Part shown: one piece after another, positions 52,509 to 63,400 of the stretch
How positions within the stretch are numbered: position 1 is the stretch's first letter
Layout of the letters: each line of letters opens with the position of its first letter
From: Chryseobacterium sp. JV274
GTDB taxonomy: Bacteria; Bacteroidota; Bacteroidia; Flavobacteriales; Weeksellaceae
Assembly: GCF_903969135.1 (NCBI RefSeq)
Contig: NZ_LR824569.1
Span: forward strand, 3,927,001 to 3,991,000
Reading direction: 5' to 3'
DNA: 64,000 nt
Notes under the pieces: generated by a model
What the model saw: the letters and a program-made list of their open reading frames with translations, nothing else
What the model was told of the DNA's origin: nothing
The model's database searches: none
Position numbers and translations under genes: made by a program

Positions 52509-53937
52509 AAATATAATCACAGCCATTGCCTTATCACTTGTTCTTGCAAGTTGTAAGGCGCCAATGGCGACTGTCATAAAAGACGAGGTAAAAGACAATA
52601 TTCCTCAGAATTTTAATCAGGAAGAACAGCAGGATGCAAATAACAATAGCGGAACAACTCCATGGAGACAGTTCTTTACAGATCCAAACCTGGTAACCCT
52701 GATTGAAACAGCTTTAAAAAATAATCAGGAACTATTAATCACTCTTCAGGAGATTGAAATTGCTAAAAGTGGTGTTTTAGCTAAAAAAGGTAGGCTTACC
52801 CCAACTGTTTCAGCAGGAATAGGAGCAGGATTGAAAAAAGCTGGCCGATATACCAGTGAAGGAGCTGGTGATGCTACTACAGAAATTGAACCTGGAAAGG
52901 AAATGCCGGATCCGCTGGGAAATTTTGAAGCGGGATTAAATGCAAGCTGGGAGATTGATATCTGGAAAAAACTCAGAACCGAAAAAGAATCTGCAGTGGC
53001 CCATTATCTTTCTACTGTGGAGGGTAAAAACTTTGTTTTGTCTAATCTTATTGAAGAAGTTGCTGATAATTACTATGAATTGCTGGCTCTTGATAATCAG
53101 TTAGATATTATACAGCAGTACATCAAGCTTCAGCAAAGAGCATTGGAAATTTCCAAAATTCAGAAGGAAGCTGCTGCAGCAACGGAACTGGCGGTGAAGA
53201 AATTTGAAGCAGAATTGGCGAAATCCAAAGCTGCAGAATATACAATCCGTCAGCAGATCACGGAGAAGGAAAACGGAATTAATGCTTTGTTAGGAAGATA
53301 TCCACAACCGATTGTTAGAACAAAGGAGAATTTTATGTCTACGATTCCTCCAACGGTTTATACGGGAATTCCGTCACAATTGCTGGCAAACCGTCCTGAT
53401 ATCAAGCAGGCAGAATTGGAATTAAAGGCTTCAAAGCTGGATGTAGAAGCAGCAAGAAAAGAGTTTTATCCCTCTCTGGAAATTTCTGCGACATTAGGAC
53501 TCGAGGCTTTCAAACCATCCTATCTTGTTAAATTACCTGAATCCATTGCTTACAATCTGGCAGGTGAATTAGCAGGACCATTGATTAATAAAAGTGCGAT
53601 AAAAGCTAATTTTCAGACAGCAGATGCAAAACAGGTTCAGGCATTGTACGAATATGACAAAACCATTTTGAACGCTTATCTGGATGTTGCCAATCTGATG
53701 TCGAAAGTTAAAAATATAGATCAGTATTATCAATTGAAATCTCAGGAGACCAAAGCCCTGGATCAGTCTATTGATATTGCCAATCAGCTATTCCGTAATT
53801 CCAGAGCAGATTATCTTGAAGTTCTTTTGAACCAAAGAGATGCGCTGGATGCTAAAATGGAACTTATTGAGGCAAAACAGAAACAGCTCAGCACAGTCGT
53901 TGACATCTATAAAAGTTTAGGTGGAGGCTGGAAATAA
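52480..53937 (+). CDS. TolC-like outer-membrane efflux lipoprotein (NodT/OprM type)
   Basis: The 485-aa protein begins with a lipoprotein signal (IITAIALSLVLASCKAP). Two OEP repeats follow: WRQFFTDPNLVTLIETALKNN, and LANRPDIKQAELELKASKLD. These form the trimeric channel in the outer membrane. The start overlaps the pump gene by 29 bases, indicating coupled translation. In-frame ATGs occur at codons 1, 3 and 4; the first is kept here, but Met3 or Met4 is equally possible. A terminator follows about 40 bases after the stop. Confidence 0.93.
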   Translation: MNMMENLKTKNIITAIALSLVLASCKAPMATVIKDEVKDNIPQNFNQEEQQDANNNSGTTPWRQFFTDPNLVTLIETALKNNQELLITLQEIEIAKSGVLAKKGRLTPTVSAGIGAGLKKAGRYTSEGAGDATTEIEPGKEMPDPLGNFEAGLNASWEIDIWKKLRTEKESAVAHYLSTVEGKNFVLSNLIEEVADNYYELLALDNQLDIIQQYIKLQQRALEISKIQKEAAAATELAVKKFEAELAKSKAAEYTIRQQITEKENGINALLGRYPQPIVRTKENFMSTIPPTVYTGIPSQLLANRPDIKQAELELKASKLDVEAARKEFYPSLEISATLGLEAFKPSYLVKLPESIAYNLAGELAGPLINKSAIKANFQTADAKQVQALYEYDKTILNAYLDVANLMSKVKNIDQYYQLKSQETKALDQSIDIANQLFRNSRADYLEVLLNQRDALDAKMELIEAKQKQLSTVVDIYKSLGGGWK

Positions 53938-53977
53938 AACATCATAATTCTATCAATAAACAGTTAATGTTTTTTGG

Positions 53978-54016
53978 AAGGGGTCAATTCTTTTGAGTTG
54001 GCCCTTTTTTGTTTTT
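53978..54016 (+). terminator. Terminator of the RND efflux operon
   Basis: GGGTCAA and TTGGCCC pair with one G-T around a ten-base loop, then six T residues and a further T-run. Confidence 0.75.
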
Positions 54017-54019
54017 AAT

Positions 54020-54036
54020 ACGACAAGTTTTGTCGT
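54020..54036. promoter_or_regulatory. Short palindrome downstream of the efflux operon
   Basis: ACGACAA and TTGTCGT are separated by three bases. It is about 175 bases upstream of the T9SS-sorted protein gene and could be an operator or part of the terminator region. No regulator is encoded nearby. Confidence 0.3.
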
Positions 54037-54210
54037 TATCCGGAGATAATTTTACACCAGAATAAAATGAATTTCAATATAAATAAAGAGGATTTAATAA
54101 TAAATAGTATGATTTACAGCATACCACATTAAAATAATTTTCATGTCTTAAAAAGTGTTAAATTCGCGAAGTTTTAAGAACTAATTACTAACTCAGAAAA
54201 CAACATTGGA

Positions 54211-55839
54211 ATGAAAAAATTCTATATCGGTGCATTCACCTTATGCACGGTCTTGGGTATCTCTGCTCAGGAAGTAGTGTGGCAGAAAGATATCAAATCC
54301 TCTACCCAGGATTTTCTTAGCCAGGTTACTACAACTATCGATCAGCAGTATCTTATTACGGGAAGCTCTATCCAAAGCGATAAGCAGCAAGCTTCAGGCA
54401 GTAAGCAAAATAATGGTTACGATTTTCACCTTGTAAAGTTGAACCAGCAAGGAAATGATGTCTGGGAGAAATACTTCTCAGGCTCCAACCATGATTATTT
54501 ATCAGCAACTGTTACCACACAGGATGGTGGATTTCTATTAGCCGGAACGTCTTATTCAGGAAAAGGATTGGATAAAAAAGACAATTCCAAAGGAGGATCA
54601 GATATCTGGCTGATCAGAATCAATGAATTTGGCGATGAATTGTGGCAAAAAACCTTAGGAAGCTCTTCCGATGAAGAAGCAAGATCTGTGATTCAAACTA
54701 CAGATTTAGGATTTTTTGTTGCAGGCAATGTACAGAACGCTGCAAAAGGTTACGGTTCCAAAGACGTTTGGATCACAAGACTTGATAAAGATGGAAAAGA
54801 ACTTTCCCAATTAATCTTAGGTGGGAAAGGCTTAGACGAAGTGGAAAAGATGATTCCAACGAAGGATGGAGGAGCTTTATTGGGAATTTATTCCAGGAGT
54901 TCTGAGGTTCGTGTTTCGGGATCTGAAAAGGGTTCCGGAATGCGAGATGCGGGTTCTGTGTCAAACATTCAAAACTCGAATTCCGTATCCCGAAACTCGA
55001 AACAAACTGAAAACTTTGGCGAGGGCGACTACTGGATCGTTAAGCTGGACAAAAATGGAAAAGTAGAATGGGAAAAGAATTTTGGAGGGAAAGGAGATGA
55101 TCATATCAGAACATTGGCATTAACATCAACTGGCTTCATCATTGGTGGAGAATCCAGATCAGAAAGGTCAGGAAACAAAATGGTAGGAATAGAAGAAGGG
55201 ACAGACCTTTGGCTGATTTCTTTAAATGAAAGAGGTGATGAACAGTGGCAGAAATCCTTTAATTTCAAAAACCGTGATATTTTGATGAGTATGAGTGTTC
55301 TTCATGCAGCAGATGACAAGTCTTCCAAAGGAATTTTACTAGGGGGCTATACTCAGGCTGAAGGAAGAATTCAGACTGATGATGAAACTTTCTGGATGCT
55401 CTATCTTGATCATAATGGCAATGAACAGTGGAGAAAACATGTAAAAGGAGAATCCAGAAAGAAGGAAGAAAGACTGTCTGATCTGAAGCTCAACAGAGAC
55501 GGTTCAATTGTTCTGGCTGGAACAAGTGCAGAAGAATTGGGTAAAGAAAACTGGAAGATCGTGAAACTGGGAGACAAGCAGGTTGATCAGTTAATTGAAA
55601 AATACGACATCAAAATCTATCCAAACCCTGTTTCAGATTATGCTTACGTAGAAATCGGCTTTGATTTTAAAGATGCTGATATTCTCTTGTATGATATGTC
55701 TGGAAGACAGCTTCAGAGTATTAAAACCAAGAACAGAGTGACTAAGATTAACACCCAGGCTTTGATTCAGGGGGCTTATCTGGTGACTATAAAAACAAAT
55801 GAAAATAGAACTGCTAACGCGAAGTTAATCAAATTATGA
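54211..55839 (+). CDS. T9SS type A sorted repeat protein, first gene of RHS operon
   Basis: The 542-aa protein has a signal peptide (KKFYIGAFTLCTVLGISAQ). About nine propeller-like repeats follow, with GGFLLAGTSYSGKG, IWLIRINEFGDELWQKTLGS, and DVWITRLDKDGKEL-type strands. A type A C-terminal sorting domain comes from YPNPVSDY (about residue 471) to the end. The middle, around residues 229-268, interrupts a blade with a Ser/Asn-rich insert (SEVRVSGSEKGSGMRDAGSV). At DNA level the insert contains an inverted repeat described in the findings. It overlaps the next gene by four bases (ATGA). Confidence 0.88.
   Translation: MKKFYIGAFTLCTVLGISAQEVVWQKDIKSSTQDFLSQVTTTIDQQYLITGSSIQSDKQQASGSKQNNGYDFHLVKLNQQGNDVWEKYFSGSNHDYLSATVTTQDGGFLLAGTSYSGKGLDKKDNSKGGSDIWLIRINEFGDELWQKTLGSSSDEEARSVIQTTDLGFFVAGNVQNAAKGYGSKDVWITRLDKDGKELSQLILGGKGLDEVEKMIPTKDGGALLGIYSRSSEVRVSGSEKGSGMRDAGSVSNIQNSNSVSRNSKQTENFGEGDYWIVKLDKNGKVEWEKNFGGKGDDHIRTLALTSTGFIIGGESRSERSGNKMVGIEEGTDLWLISLNERGDEQWQKSFNFKNRDILMSMSVLHAADDKSSKGILLGGYTQAEGRIQTDDETFWMLYLDHNGNEQWRKHVKGESRKKEERLSDLKLNRDGSIVLAGTSAEELGKENWKIVKLGDKQVDQLIEKYDIKIYPNPVSDYAYVEIGFDFKDADILLYDMSGRQLQSIKTKNRVTKINTQALIQGAYLVTIKTNENRTANAKLIKL
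54908..55001. repeat. REP-like inverted repeat inserted in frame
   Basis: TTCGTGTTTCGGGAT (54908-54922) and ATCCCGAAACTCGAA (54987-55001) pair at 14 of 15 positions. Inside are CGGAAT (54936-54941) and ATTCCG (54980-54985), so the element folds as a nested hairpin. It codes for the Ser/Asn-rich insert in the T9SS-sorted protein and breaks one repeat. The short motif ATGCGGGTT is also present near 9999, upstream of recG. Confidence 0.55.
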
Positions 55840-58800
55840 GAAAATTAGTACTAATAAGTATATTCTTTGTGTCATTATTTAATGCTCAAGAACAGACATC
55901 ACAATATGTTCCAAAGCCTATTGATATAAAATCACCACAAACCTACGAAATGGAGAGGTTTGGAAACATACCCGTGAATCTCTATTCAGGCAGTGTTGAT
56001 GTTGGTGTTCCACTATACAGCACAGAAATACCAGGAACTGGAGAAAGTTTTGCCCTTAATTTAGCATATAATTCCTCAGGGTTTATTCCTGCTAAGCAAT
56101 CAAACTATGTTGGGCATGACTGGTTTCTAAGTTATGGGGGAGCAATTACCAGAACCATTAACAATGTTCCTGATGATGTTAAACACAGTCCATTTACAGA
56201 AGGGGATCACACAGGCGGTGGATATCTTTCAGGTGCAAGAACAGTCGAGTCTCTAGGACTAACAAATCAGAATATTTTCGATGACCAATATCCTCGTTGC
56301 ATGTTGCAAACAAGTCCACCATATACTTATTTCCCGTATTTAAGTCCAGAACAGAAAATAGGAAAATTCTATGAGCTAGAACCCGATAAATTTAATTTTA
56401 ATTTCATGGGAATTTCTGGTTATTTTTATATTGGTATTGATCTAAAGCCTGTAGCAGTATCCAATGATACTAATCTAAAAATAGACATATCTGGAATTAC
56501 TATTCAAAATGACCCCAATAATTTTTGTAAGCCTGATCCCTCTCAAATTATTATTACTGATGGAAAAGGAAATAAATATTATTTTGGAGGTGATACTGAT
56601 AATCTAGAAGTTTCCTATGATTTAGGAATTCTAAATCAAACTCCAGTATACATACCCTATAATATGAAAATAATGTCGTGGTATTTATCCAAAATTGAAT
56701 ATGTCAATGGTCTTAATGTTGTTATTGAAAACAAGAAATATGGTTCTAATTGGACTAGGTTTTGTCACGGCAATTATTTTCCTCCTAAAGATTATAGTGA
56801 AAATTCTCTTAACGGATTAAACCAGAGTTTTTTTGACCTGAACTTTTATGTATCTGGTGGACGTGATATAAGACCTGGTAAGACCCAGACCAACTATTAT
56901 ATGGGACCCGAAGGTAATTTTAAAGGTGGGGCCAGTATGAATTTGGTTAAGAAGGTATTCCCTGCGAAAATAACCATTGATAATGTGGCAACTATTACAT
57001 TTGATTATACGGAGTTTCCCGCTTATACTTCCTATATTAATAATTATGGTGCTCCATATGCTTATGGATATAAATCTTTCAAATTAAATAAAGTATCTGT
57101 ATTTAATAATCAAAATAAAGAAATAAAAGCTATTAACTTTAGCTATAATAGGATAAAAGATTATTTTTTCCTTTCATCTCTAGTGGATGGTGATAAAAAA
57201 TATTCATTTGACTATTATAAAACTTCCAATCTGCCCGACCATGCTACTTTTGGTATTGATTTTTGGGGATATTGGAATGGTAAATCAGAAAATAACCAAC
57301 TTACTCCTGACTATGTATTTAATAATTCTTTATTGAGCTCTGATATTGTTGGGGATCAAAGGAATCCAAATCCTGAATTATGTGACGTAGGGTTGTTGAG
57401 AAAAGTTGAATATCCTACAGGGGGATATTCTTCTTTCTATTATGAACCTCATACCTATTCAAAAACAATCTGGAGGGATATAAATTCTCATTACTTACAG
57501 TATATGAGAAACCAAACAGGTATTGTTGGAGGCGCAAGGATAAAAAAAATAATCGATTTTGATGGAAAAGAACAAAATATCCGCGATTTTACTTATGACA
57601 GGGATGCTGATAACGGTTCGCTTTCAGCTAAAAGCAGTGGTATTAATAACTCTTTCTTTACCTATGTTTATTTGGATCACCCTCAGATATATATGTTTCT
57701 TAATCCTGTTCTTGATATTACAAGGCCACATGAATCCATAAATAGCATAAATCCTAATACATATACTAATAATCCTGTTAATTATTCACAGGTAAATGAA
57801 TGGGTCAATAATAAACTCTATAAAAAAAATTATTTTTCAGATTTAGAGAGTATTCCTGATGGAATGCCAGATAAAGATATTAAAAAAGCTTATGTTACTC
57901 CAGATGTTGAGGATAGTTATAAAAATTTAACACTTGAGTATGTAGATTATGGTTATTACAGAGGAAAACTGCTAAAGACGAACTATATGGGGGAGCAAGG
58001 AATCCCAGTTAAAAAAGTTGAAAATCAATACAGTATTATCAAATTGCAAAATAAGGATCAATTTGTAACCTGGGGAGCTTTTGAGCATCTTGTATACAAT
58101 CGATATTATAAGATCAATCTTAATCAACAACGTCTGACTTCTACAACGACCACAGATTTTCTAAATGGAAATATAATAAGTACAAAAACTGATTATAACT
58201 ATGATACTAACATAACCAATAACTTAAAATCAGAAGAATCTATTTTTGCAGATCAGACAAAATCAAAAACGGCTTATAAATATGCTAATGATATTTCGGG
58301 CTCTGCAGATCTTATTCAGAAAAACATGTTAGGTATTCCTTTGGAAACAACAATTTATAAAAACAATATTCCACTCGCTAAAACAAAACTAAGTTATAGT
58401 ACAAACTGGAATGGACATACTAAACTTTTACCTAAACAGACGCAATCTATACTACTAAATACCATTGATAGTTCTTCTGAAACATCAGAAAGTGAGATTA
58501 TATATGACCAATATGATACAAAAGGAAATCTTTTGCAATATCATACAAAATCAGGAACCATTACAAGTATTATATGGGGATATGATCAAACCCTGCCTCT
58601 AGCGAAAATAGAAGGTCTTGACTATAATTCGTTATTAGCAATATCTGGGATGTCTAATATCATAACCGATTTGCAAACTAAATCTGTTGCAGATGTGGAT
58701 GATTTAACGGAACAAACTTTCAATAATGCTTTGAATGATTTTAGAAAAAATCAATATTTGACCAACTATCAAATAACCACTTACACTCATAATCCGTTAA

Positions 58801-60398
58801 TAGGAGTTAGTAGTATTACTCCTGCTAATGGAATCAGAGAAATATATAAGTACAATGCTAATACTAATAGACTTGATAAAATTATTTCAGCAGATAATCA
58901 GGTACTAAAAGAATATAAATATAAATTTAAACAACCTGTCAGTGGGCTGTTCTATAATGATGAAGTATCAAACTACTTTATTAAAAAAAATTGTACTAGT
59001 GGCTTAGTTGGTGAACGCTATTTATATATCGTTCCAGAGAAAAAATACAGTTCTACGATCAGTAAAGATGATGCCAATCTACAAGCTTTAGCTGATTTAA
59101 AGAATAATGGACAATCGCAAGCAAATTTATATGGTAATTGCGTAGCCGCTACTTGTACTTTTAGCTCTTCAGATGCCGTCCCTTATTGGTCTGTAGGTGT
59201 GTCTAAAATTTCTTCTGTTACCGTTCAGTTGACTTTTGATGGCATATTTATAGACGATGATATTGTGATAAAAAATCTTTTATTACAAGGTGTAAAAGTT
59301 GGAAAAATTACTGGAAGCTGCGTACCTGCTGTAAAACGATATGGAGAAATCACAAGTAGAAACAGAGTGTGGTCTATTTCTGTTGAACCTAATGGGGATG
59401 TCATGTTGAAGTTTTTATACGAAACAGCTGCATATACCCCTTCTTCACTTGTTAATTTTACATTTACATACGATTTATATTATTATAATGCAGAACAGAA
59501 ACAAAACTTCACCAAGAATAACTGTACAGTTGGAACTTTTGCTAATCCTTACACTTATGTAGTTCCTGCTAAAACATATACGTCTGAAATAGCTCCATGG
59601 GATGCAGATCAGAAGGCTCTGGATGATATCAACGCTAATGGGCAGAATGTAGCCAACACAAATTCTGTCTGTTTATATTTTAATACAGAAAAAAGCCAAA
59701 CTTTCACTAAGAACTGTCCACCAGGAGGTATTGCAAGCTATACTTATATTGTACCTGCAAAAAAATATTCTTCTGATATAAGCCAGGCAGACGCAGATCA
59801 AAAAGCGTTAGATGAAATCAATACTAATGGACAAAATCAGGCTAATGCTGTGCCATGCTTTTATAATGTAGAAAAAAGTAAAGTATTCACAAAAAATTGT
59901 TCTGCAGATGCAGTATCAAATACCTATTTCTATGTAGTGCCTGCAAAAAAATACTCTTCTGATATTAGCCAGGAAGATGCTGATCAAAAAGCAATGGATG
60001 ATATCAATACTAATGGTCAAAATGAAGCCAACAACAGTCCATGTACTTATATTGGATGTGATATAATGTCACAGAACGGGATTACGCTTGGAGCTAGTTC
60101 TTTTGTAACCCAACCAAGTTCGGGGCATTTTAAAGCAAATTTGAGTATAATTGCTCCAAACAATACCTCCTGGTATAATAGTACAATGGCAAGTATTCCA
60201 GCTTCTTGTAGGCCCAATTCCACAAAAGTCATCAATAATGTTATGGAATATGGTACACATACTTTATGGAAAGTCACAATAAATACAAACGGAAGTATTG
60301 TTTTAACTCCAAGTGTAACTGATCCTGGTCCTAATCATGGCGGAATGGCAATTGCTGGTAAAGGAGCTTCTTTTGTTTTTGAATATGATAAAAACTAA
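55836..60398 (+). CDS. RHS/SpvB-like protein with DUF5977 repeats
   Basis: The 1520-aa protein has a signal peptide (RKLVLISIFFVSLFNAQEQ). Residues 30-1030 resemble the N-terminal half of an RHS-type cage (RFGNIPVNLYSGSVDVGVPL, then LNLAYNSSGF and NYVGHDWFLSYGGAITR). The C-terminus has four DUF5977 repeats at about 1048-1103, 1224-1280, 1289-1342 and 1350-1404, each with the pattern Y(I/V)VP-KKYSS-I-DA-QAL-D-NGQ-AN-C. A beta-rich domain of roughly 110 residues lies between repeats 1 and 2, and a related domain ends the protein. No T9SS CTD is evident. It overlaps the upstream gene by four bases and ends seven bases before the DUF6443 gene. Confidence 0.8.
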   Translation: MRKLVLISIFFVSLFNAQEQTSQYVPKPIDIKSPQTYEMERFGNIPVNLYSGSVDVGVPLYSTEIPGTGESFALNLAYNSSGFIPAKQSNYVGHDWFLSYGGAITRTINNVPDDVKHSPFTEGDHTGGGYLSGARTVESLGLTNQNIFDDQYPRCMLQTSPPYTYFPYLSPEQKIGKFYELEPDKFNFNFMGISGYFYIGIDLKPVAVSNDTNLKIDISGITIQNDPNNFCKPDPSQIIITDGKGNKYYFGGDTDNLEVSYDLGILNQTPVYIPYNMKIMSWYLSKIEYVNGLNVVIENKKYGSNWTRFCHGNYFPPKDYSENSLNGLNQSFFDLNFYVSGGRDIRPGKTQTNYYMGPEGNFKGGASMNLVKKVFPAKITIDNVATITFDYTEFPAYTSYINNYGAPYAYGYKSFKLNKVSVFNNQNKEIKAINFSYNRIKDYFFLSSLVDGDKKYSFDYYKTSNLPDHATFGIDFWGYWNGKSENNQLTPDYVFNNSLLSSDIVGDQRNPNPELCDVGLLRKVEYPTGGYSSFYYEPHTYSKTIWRDINSHYLQYMRNQTGIVGGARIKKIIDFDGKEQNIRDFTYDRDADNGSLSAKSSGINNSFFTYVYLDHPQIYMFLNPVLDITRPHESINSINPNTYTNNPVNYSQVNEWVNNKLYKKNYFSDLESIPDGMPDKDIKKAYVTPDVEDSYKNLTLEYVDYGYYRGKLLKTNYMGEQGIPVKKVENQYSIIKLQNKDQFVTWGAFEHLVYNRYYKINLNQQRLTSTTTTDFLNGNIISTKTDYNYDTNITNNLKSEESIFADQTKSKTAYKYANDISGSADLIQKNMLGIPLETTIYKNNIPLAKTKLSYSTNWNGHTKLLPKQTQSILLNTIDSSSETSESEIIYDQYDTKGNLLQYHTKSGTITSIIWGYDQTLPLAKIEGLDYNSLLAISGMSNIITDLQTKSVADVDDLTEQTFNNALNDFRKNQYLTNYQITTYTHNPLIGVSSITPANGIREIYKYNANTNRLDKIISADNQVLKEYKYKFKQPVSGLFYNDEVSNYFIKKNCTSGLVGERYLYIVPEKKYSSTISKDDANLQALADLKNNGQSQANLYGNCVAATCTFSSSDAVPYWSVGVSKISSVTVQLTFDGIFIDDDIVIKNLLLQGVKVGKITGSCVPAVKRYGEITSRNRVWSISVEPNGDVMLKFLYETAAYTPSSLVNFTFTYDLYYYNAEQKQNFTKNNCTVGTFANPYTYVVPAKTYTSEIAPWDADQKALDDINANGQNVANTNSVCLYFNTEKSQTFTKNCPPGGIASYTYIVPAKKYSSDISQADADQKALDEINTNGQNQANAVPCFYNVEKSKVFTKNCSADAVSNTYFYVVPAKKYSSDISQEDADQKAMDDINTNGQNEANNSPCTYIGCDIMSQNGITLGASSFVTQPSSGHFKANLSIIAPNNTSWYNSTMASIPASCRPNSTKVINNVMEYGTHTLWKVTINTNGSIVLTPSVTDPGPNHGGMAIAGKGASFVFEYDKN

Positions 60399-60405
60399 AA
60401 ACTGA

Positions 60406-63400
60406 TGAAAAAAATAATAATTCTGATAAACATTTTGTTTATTACAGGTAAAGTGCTGGCACAATTGAGCCCGACAGAAAACTATATTCAATCCAAAATG
60501 TATCTTGATTATAATGGCACCTCGCCTACAAAATCTTCAGAAACAGTTCAGTATTTTGACGGGTTGGGAAGGCCAAAACAGGTTGTCAATGTTAAGGCTT
60601 CACCCTTAGGGAAAGATGTAGTTACTCCCATTAAATATGACCAGTTCGGAAGACAGGTCCAGGAATACCTTCCCATTCCTCAGGGAAGCACTTTGAATGG
60701 AGCCATTATTCCTGATCCTTTAAGTAATTTAAGTAGTACGCCCTATGGTTCAGAAAAAATATATTCAGAAAAAATTATTGAAAATTCACCTTTAAACAGA
60801 GTTCTCGAACAAAAACAAATAGGTAATGACTGGAACGGGAAAACCGTAAAGTTCGGGTATGAAGCCAATTCTACAGCAGATAAGGTGAAAAAGTTTAATG
60901 CTCCTACAAAGTGGGTAAATAATGCTACAGAGTCAGATATCGTTAATAGTGGAATGTATGCAGATGCCCAGTTGTATAAAAATACAGTAACGGATGAAGA
61001 CTCAAACCAAACTATTGAGTTTAAAAACGGTCAGGGCCAGGTTGTATTGGTAAGAAAGGTCATCAGTGTTTCAGAAAATGCAGATACCTATTATGTTTAC
61101 AATGATTATAATCAACTGGCTTATGTGATCCCTCCCAAAGCTTCTGTAGAAGCAGATCCCAATACTGTGCTTAATGATTTATGTTACCAGTATAGATATG
61201 ACGGGAGAAACCGTTTGGTAGAAAAGAAACTTCCTGGTAAAGGCTGGGAGTATATGGTGTATAATAAAGCTGACCAGCTTATCCTGACTCAGGATACAGT
61301 CCTTAAAGGAAAAGGGCAATGGCTCTTTACTAAATATGATCAGTTTGGAAGAATCGTTTACACGGGAATCACAAATAATCCTGCCAGCAGGGCATCAATG
61401 CAAAATAGTGTTAATATCAATGCTAATTTATATGAAACCAGGACTGCTACAGCTGGATTTACCTTAAACGGCATGTCTGTAAATTATACTAAGCTTTCAA
61501 CTCCTACCGGTGTTACTCAGGTCTTAAGTGTTAATTATTATGATAACTATCCTGCATACAGCTTTAATCCTGCTTTCCCTTCAGCTATTCAGGGAGAACC
61601 TGTACTTTCCGGGACGCCTACAGCGGATGGAAGAAGTACAAAAGGACTTCCAGTGATGAGTTTTGTGAAAAATATTGAAGATGATAACTGGACAAAGAAC
61701 TATAATTATTACGATCAAAAGGGGAGGGTTATTGGAACTCATTCCGTCAATCATTTAGGAGGCTATACCAGAACAGAATCTGAGTTGGATTTTACCGGAA
61801 TTCCAAAGAAAACGGTTACTCTTCATAAGAGATTAGTGAATGAACCTGGAGTTACGATCACAGAGGGTTTTGAATATGATCATCAGAACAGATTACTGGT
61901 GCATAAACATCAGGTAGATGATAAGCCGGTACAGATTCTTACAGAAAACAGTTATAATGAACTGGCTCAGCTTACCAACAAAAAAGTTGGGAATAATCTG
62001 CAGAGTATTGATTATGCTTATAACATAAGAGGTTGGCTGACCGATATTAATAAAGCACAGATGTCAGTTCCTGATTTAGGAGGAAAACTATTTTCTTACA
62101 AAATCAAATACAATCAGGTGAATGGAATAGAGAATCCTGACCCTGCATTATTTTTAGGGAAAAATGTAAAGCCAAAGTATAATGGCAATATTGCAGAAGT
62201 AGATTGGAGAGCTGTGGAATCTATAGGAGCGAACCCTCCTATAGCACCTAAAAGATATGGGTATGCCTATGATGCATTGAACAGACTGTCAGCAGGATAT
62301 TATCAAAATCCTGTGAACCCTTACAGTAAAGAACATACAGAATCCTTAGCGTATGACCTGAATGGGAATATAAAAAGCCTTTACCGTACTGCTGCTTTGG
62401 AAGGAAGTAATACAACCGCTACTGTCATTGATGAATTGGAATATATTTACGGATCCAATAATCTGACCAATCAGGTATCTGTGATTAAAGACTACAAGAA
62501 TAATCCTTCAGGATATGAAGGCGGAGGTGGTACTATCCAGTATGACCTTAATGGAAACATGTGGCAGATGCCGGATAAAAACATCACCAAAATCACTTAC
62601 AATCATCTGAACTTACCCAATAGAATAGAGTATGGGACTTTGGGGCTTTCGGGATTGCATAATTACCTGTACAGAGCAGATGGAGTTAAGGTCCAAAAAA
62701 AGATTCCCAAAGGGGAATGCGGAATTATCAACTGTTATACCGTGACCGATATCACAGATTACCTTGATGGATTTCAATATTATCACAGTGAATCCGATAA
62801 CAATGGAGGCGGTGGTATTGAAGAACTTCGTATGATCTCCGAAAAGTTGAAATATGCTTATGAACAGCAGGCTTACAGTGTAGAAAGTGGAATTGTCACT
62901 GCAGAGAACCAGCAATTAAATACTCCTTTAGGAATAACCACAGTTAAGACTCCCCAGCTCATGTTCTTTCCTACAGCAGAAGGGTTTTATGATTACGTAA
63001 AAGATCAGTATATTTACCAATATAAAGATCATTTGGGAAATGCAAGGATAAGTTTTGCAAGAAACAGCGCAGGTGCCCTTGAAATTACAGATGCTAATGA
63101 TTATTACCCATTTGGGATGAATCACCTGAAGACCGGAAACGCGTTCTATGGATCTGGAAGTTATAAGAACTACAAGTACAACGGGAAGGAGCTTCAAGAA
63201 AGTGGTATGTATGATTACGGAGCGAGATTCTATATGCCTGACCTAGGAAGATGGGGCGTTGTTGACCCTTTAGCTGAAAAGATGAGAAGATGGTCTCCTT
63301 ATAATTATGTTTTTAATAATCCTATTATGTTTATTGATCCTGACGGGAGAGCTCCGGGAGGACCCGGTGATGGAAGCGATGGAAAAACTGTCCGAACACA

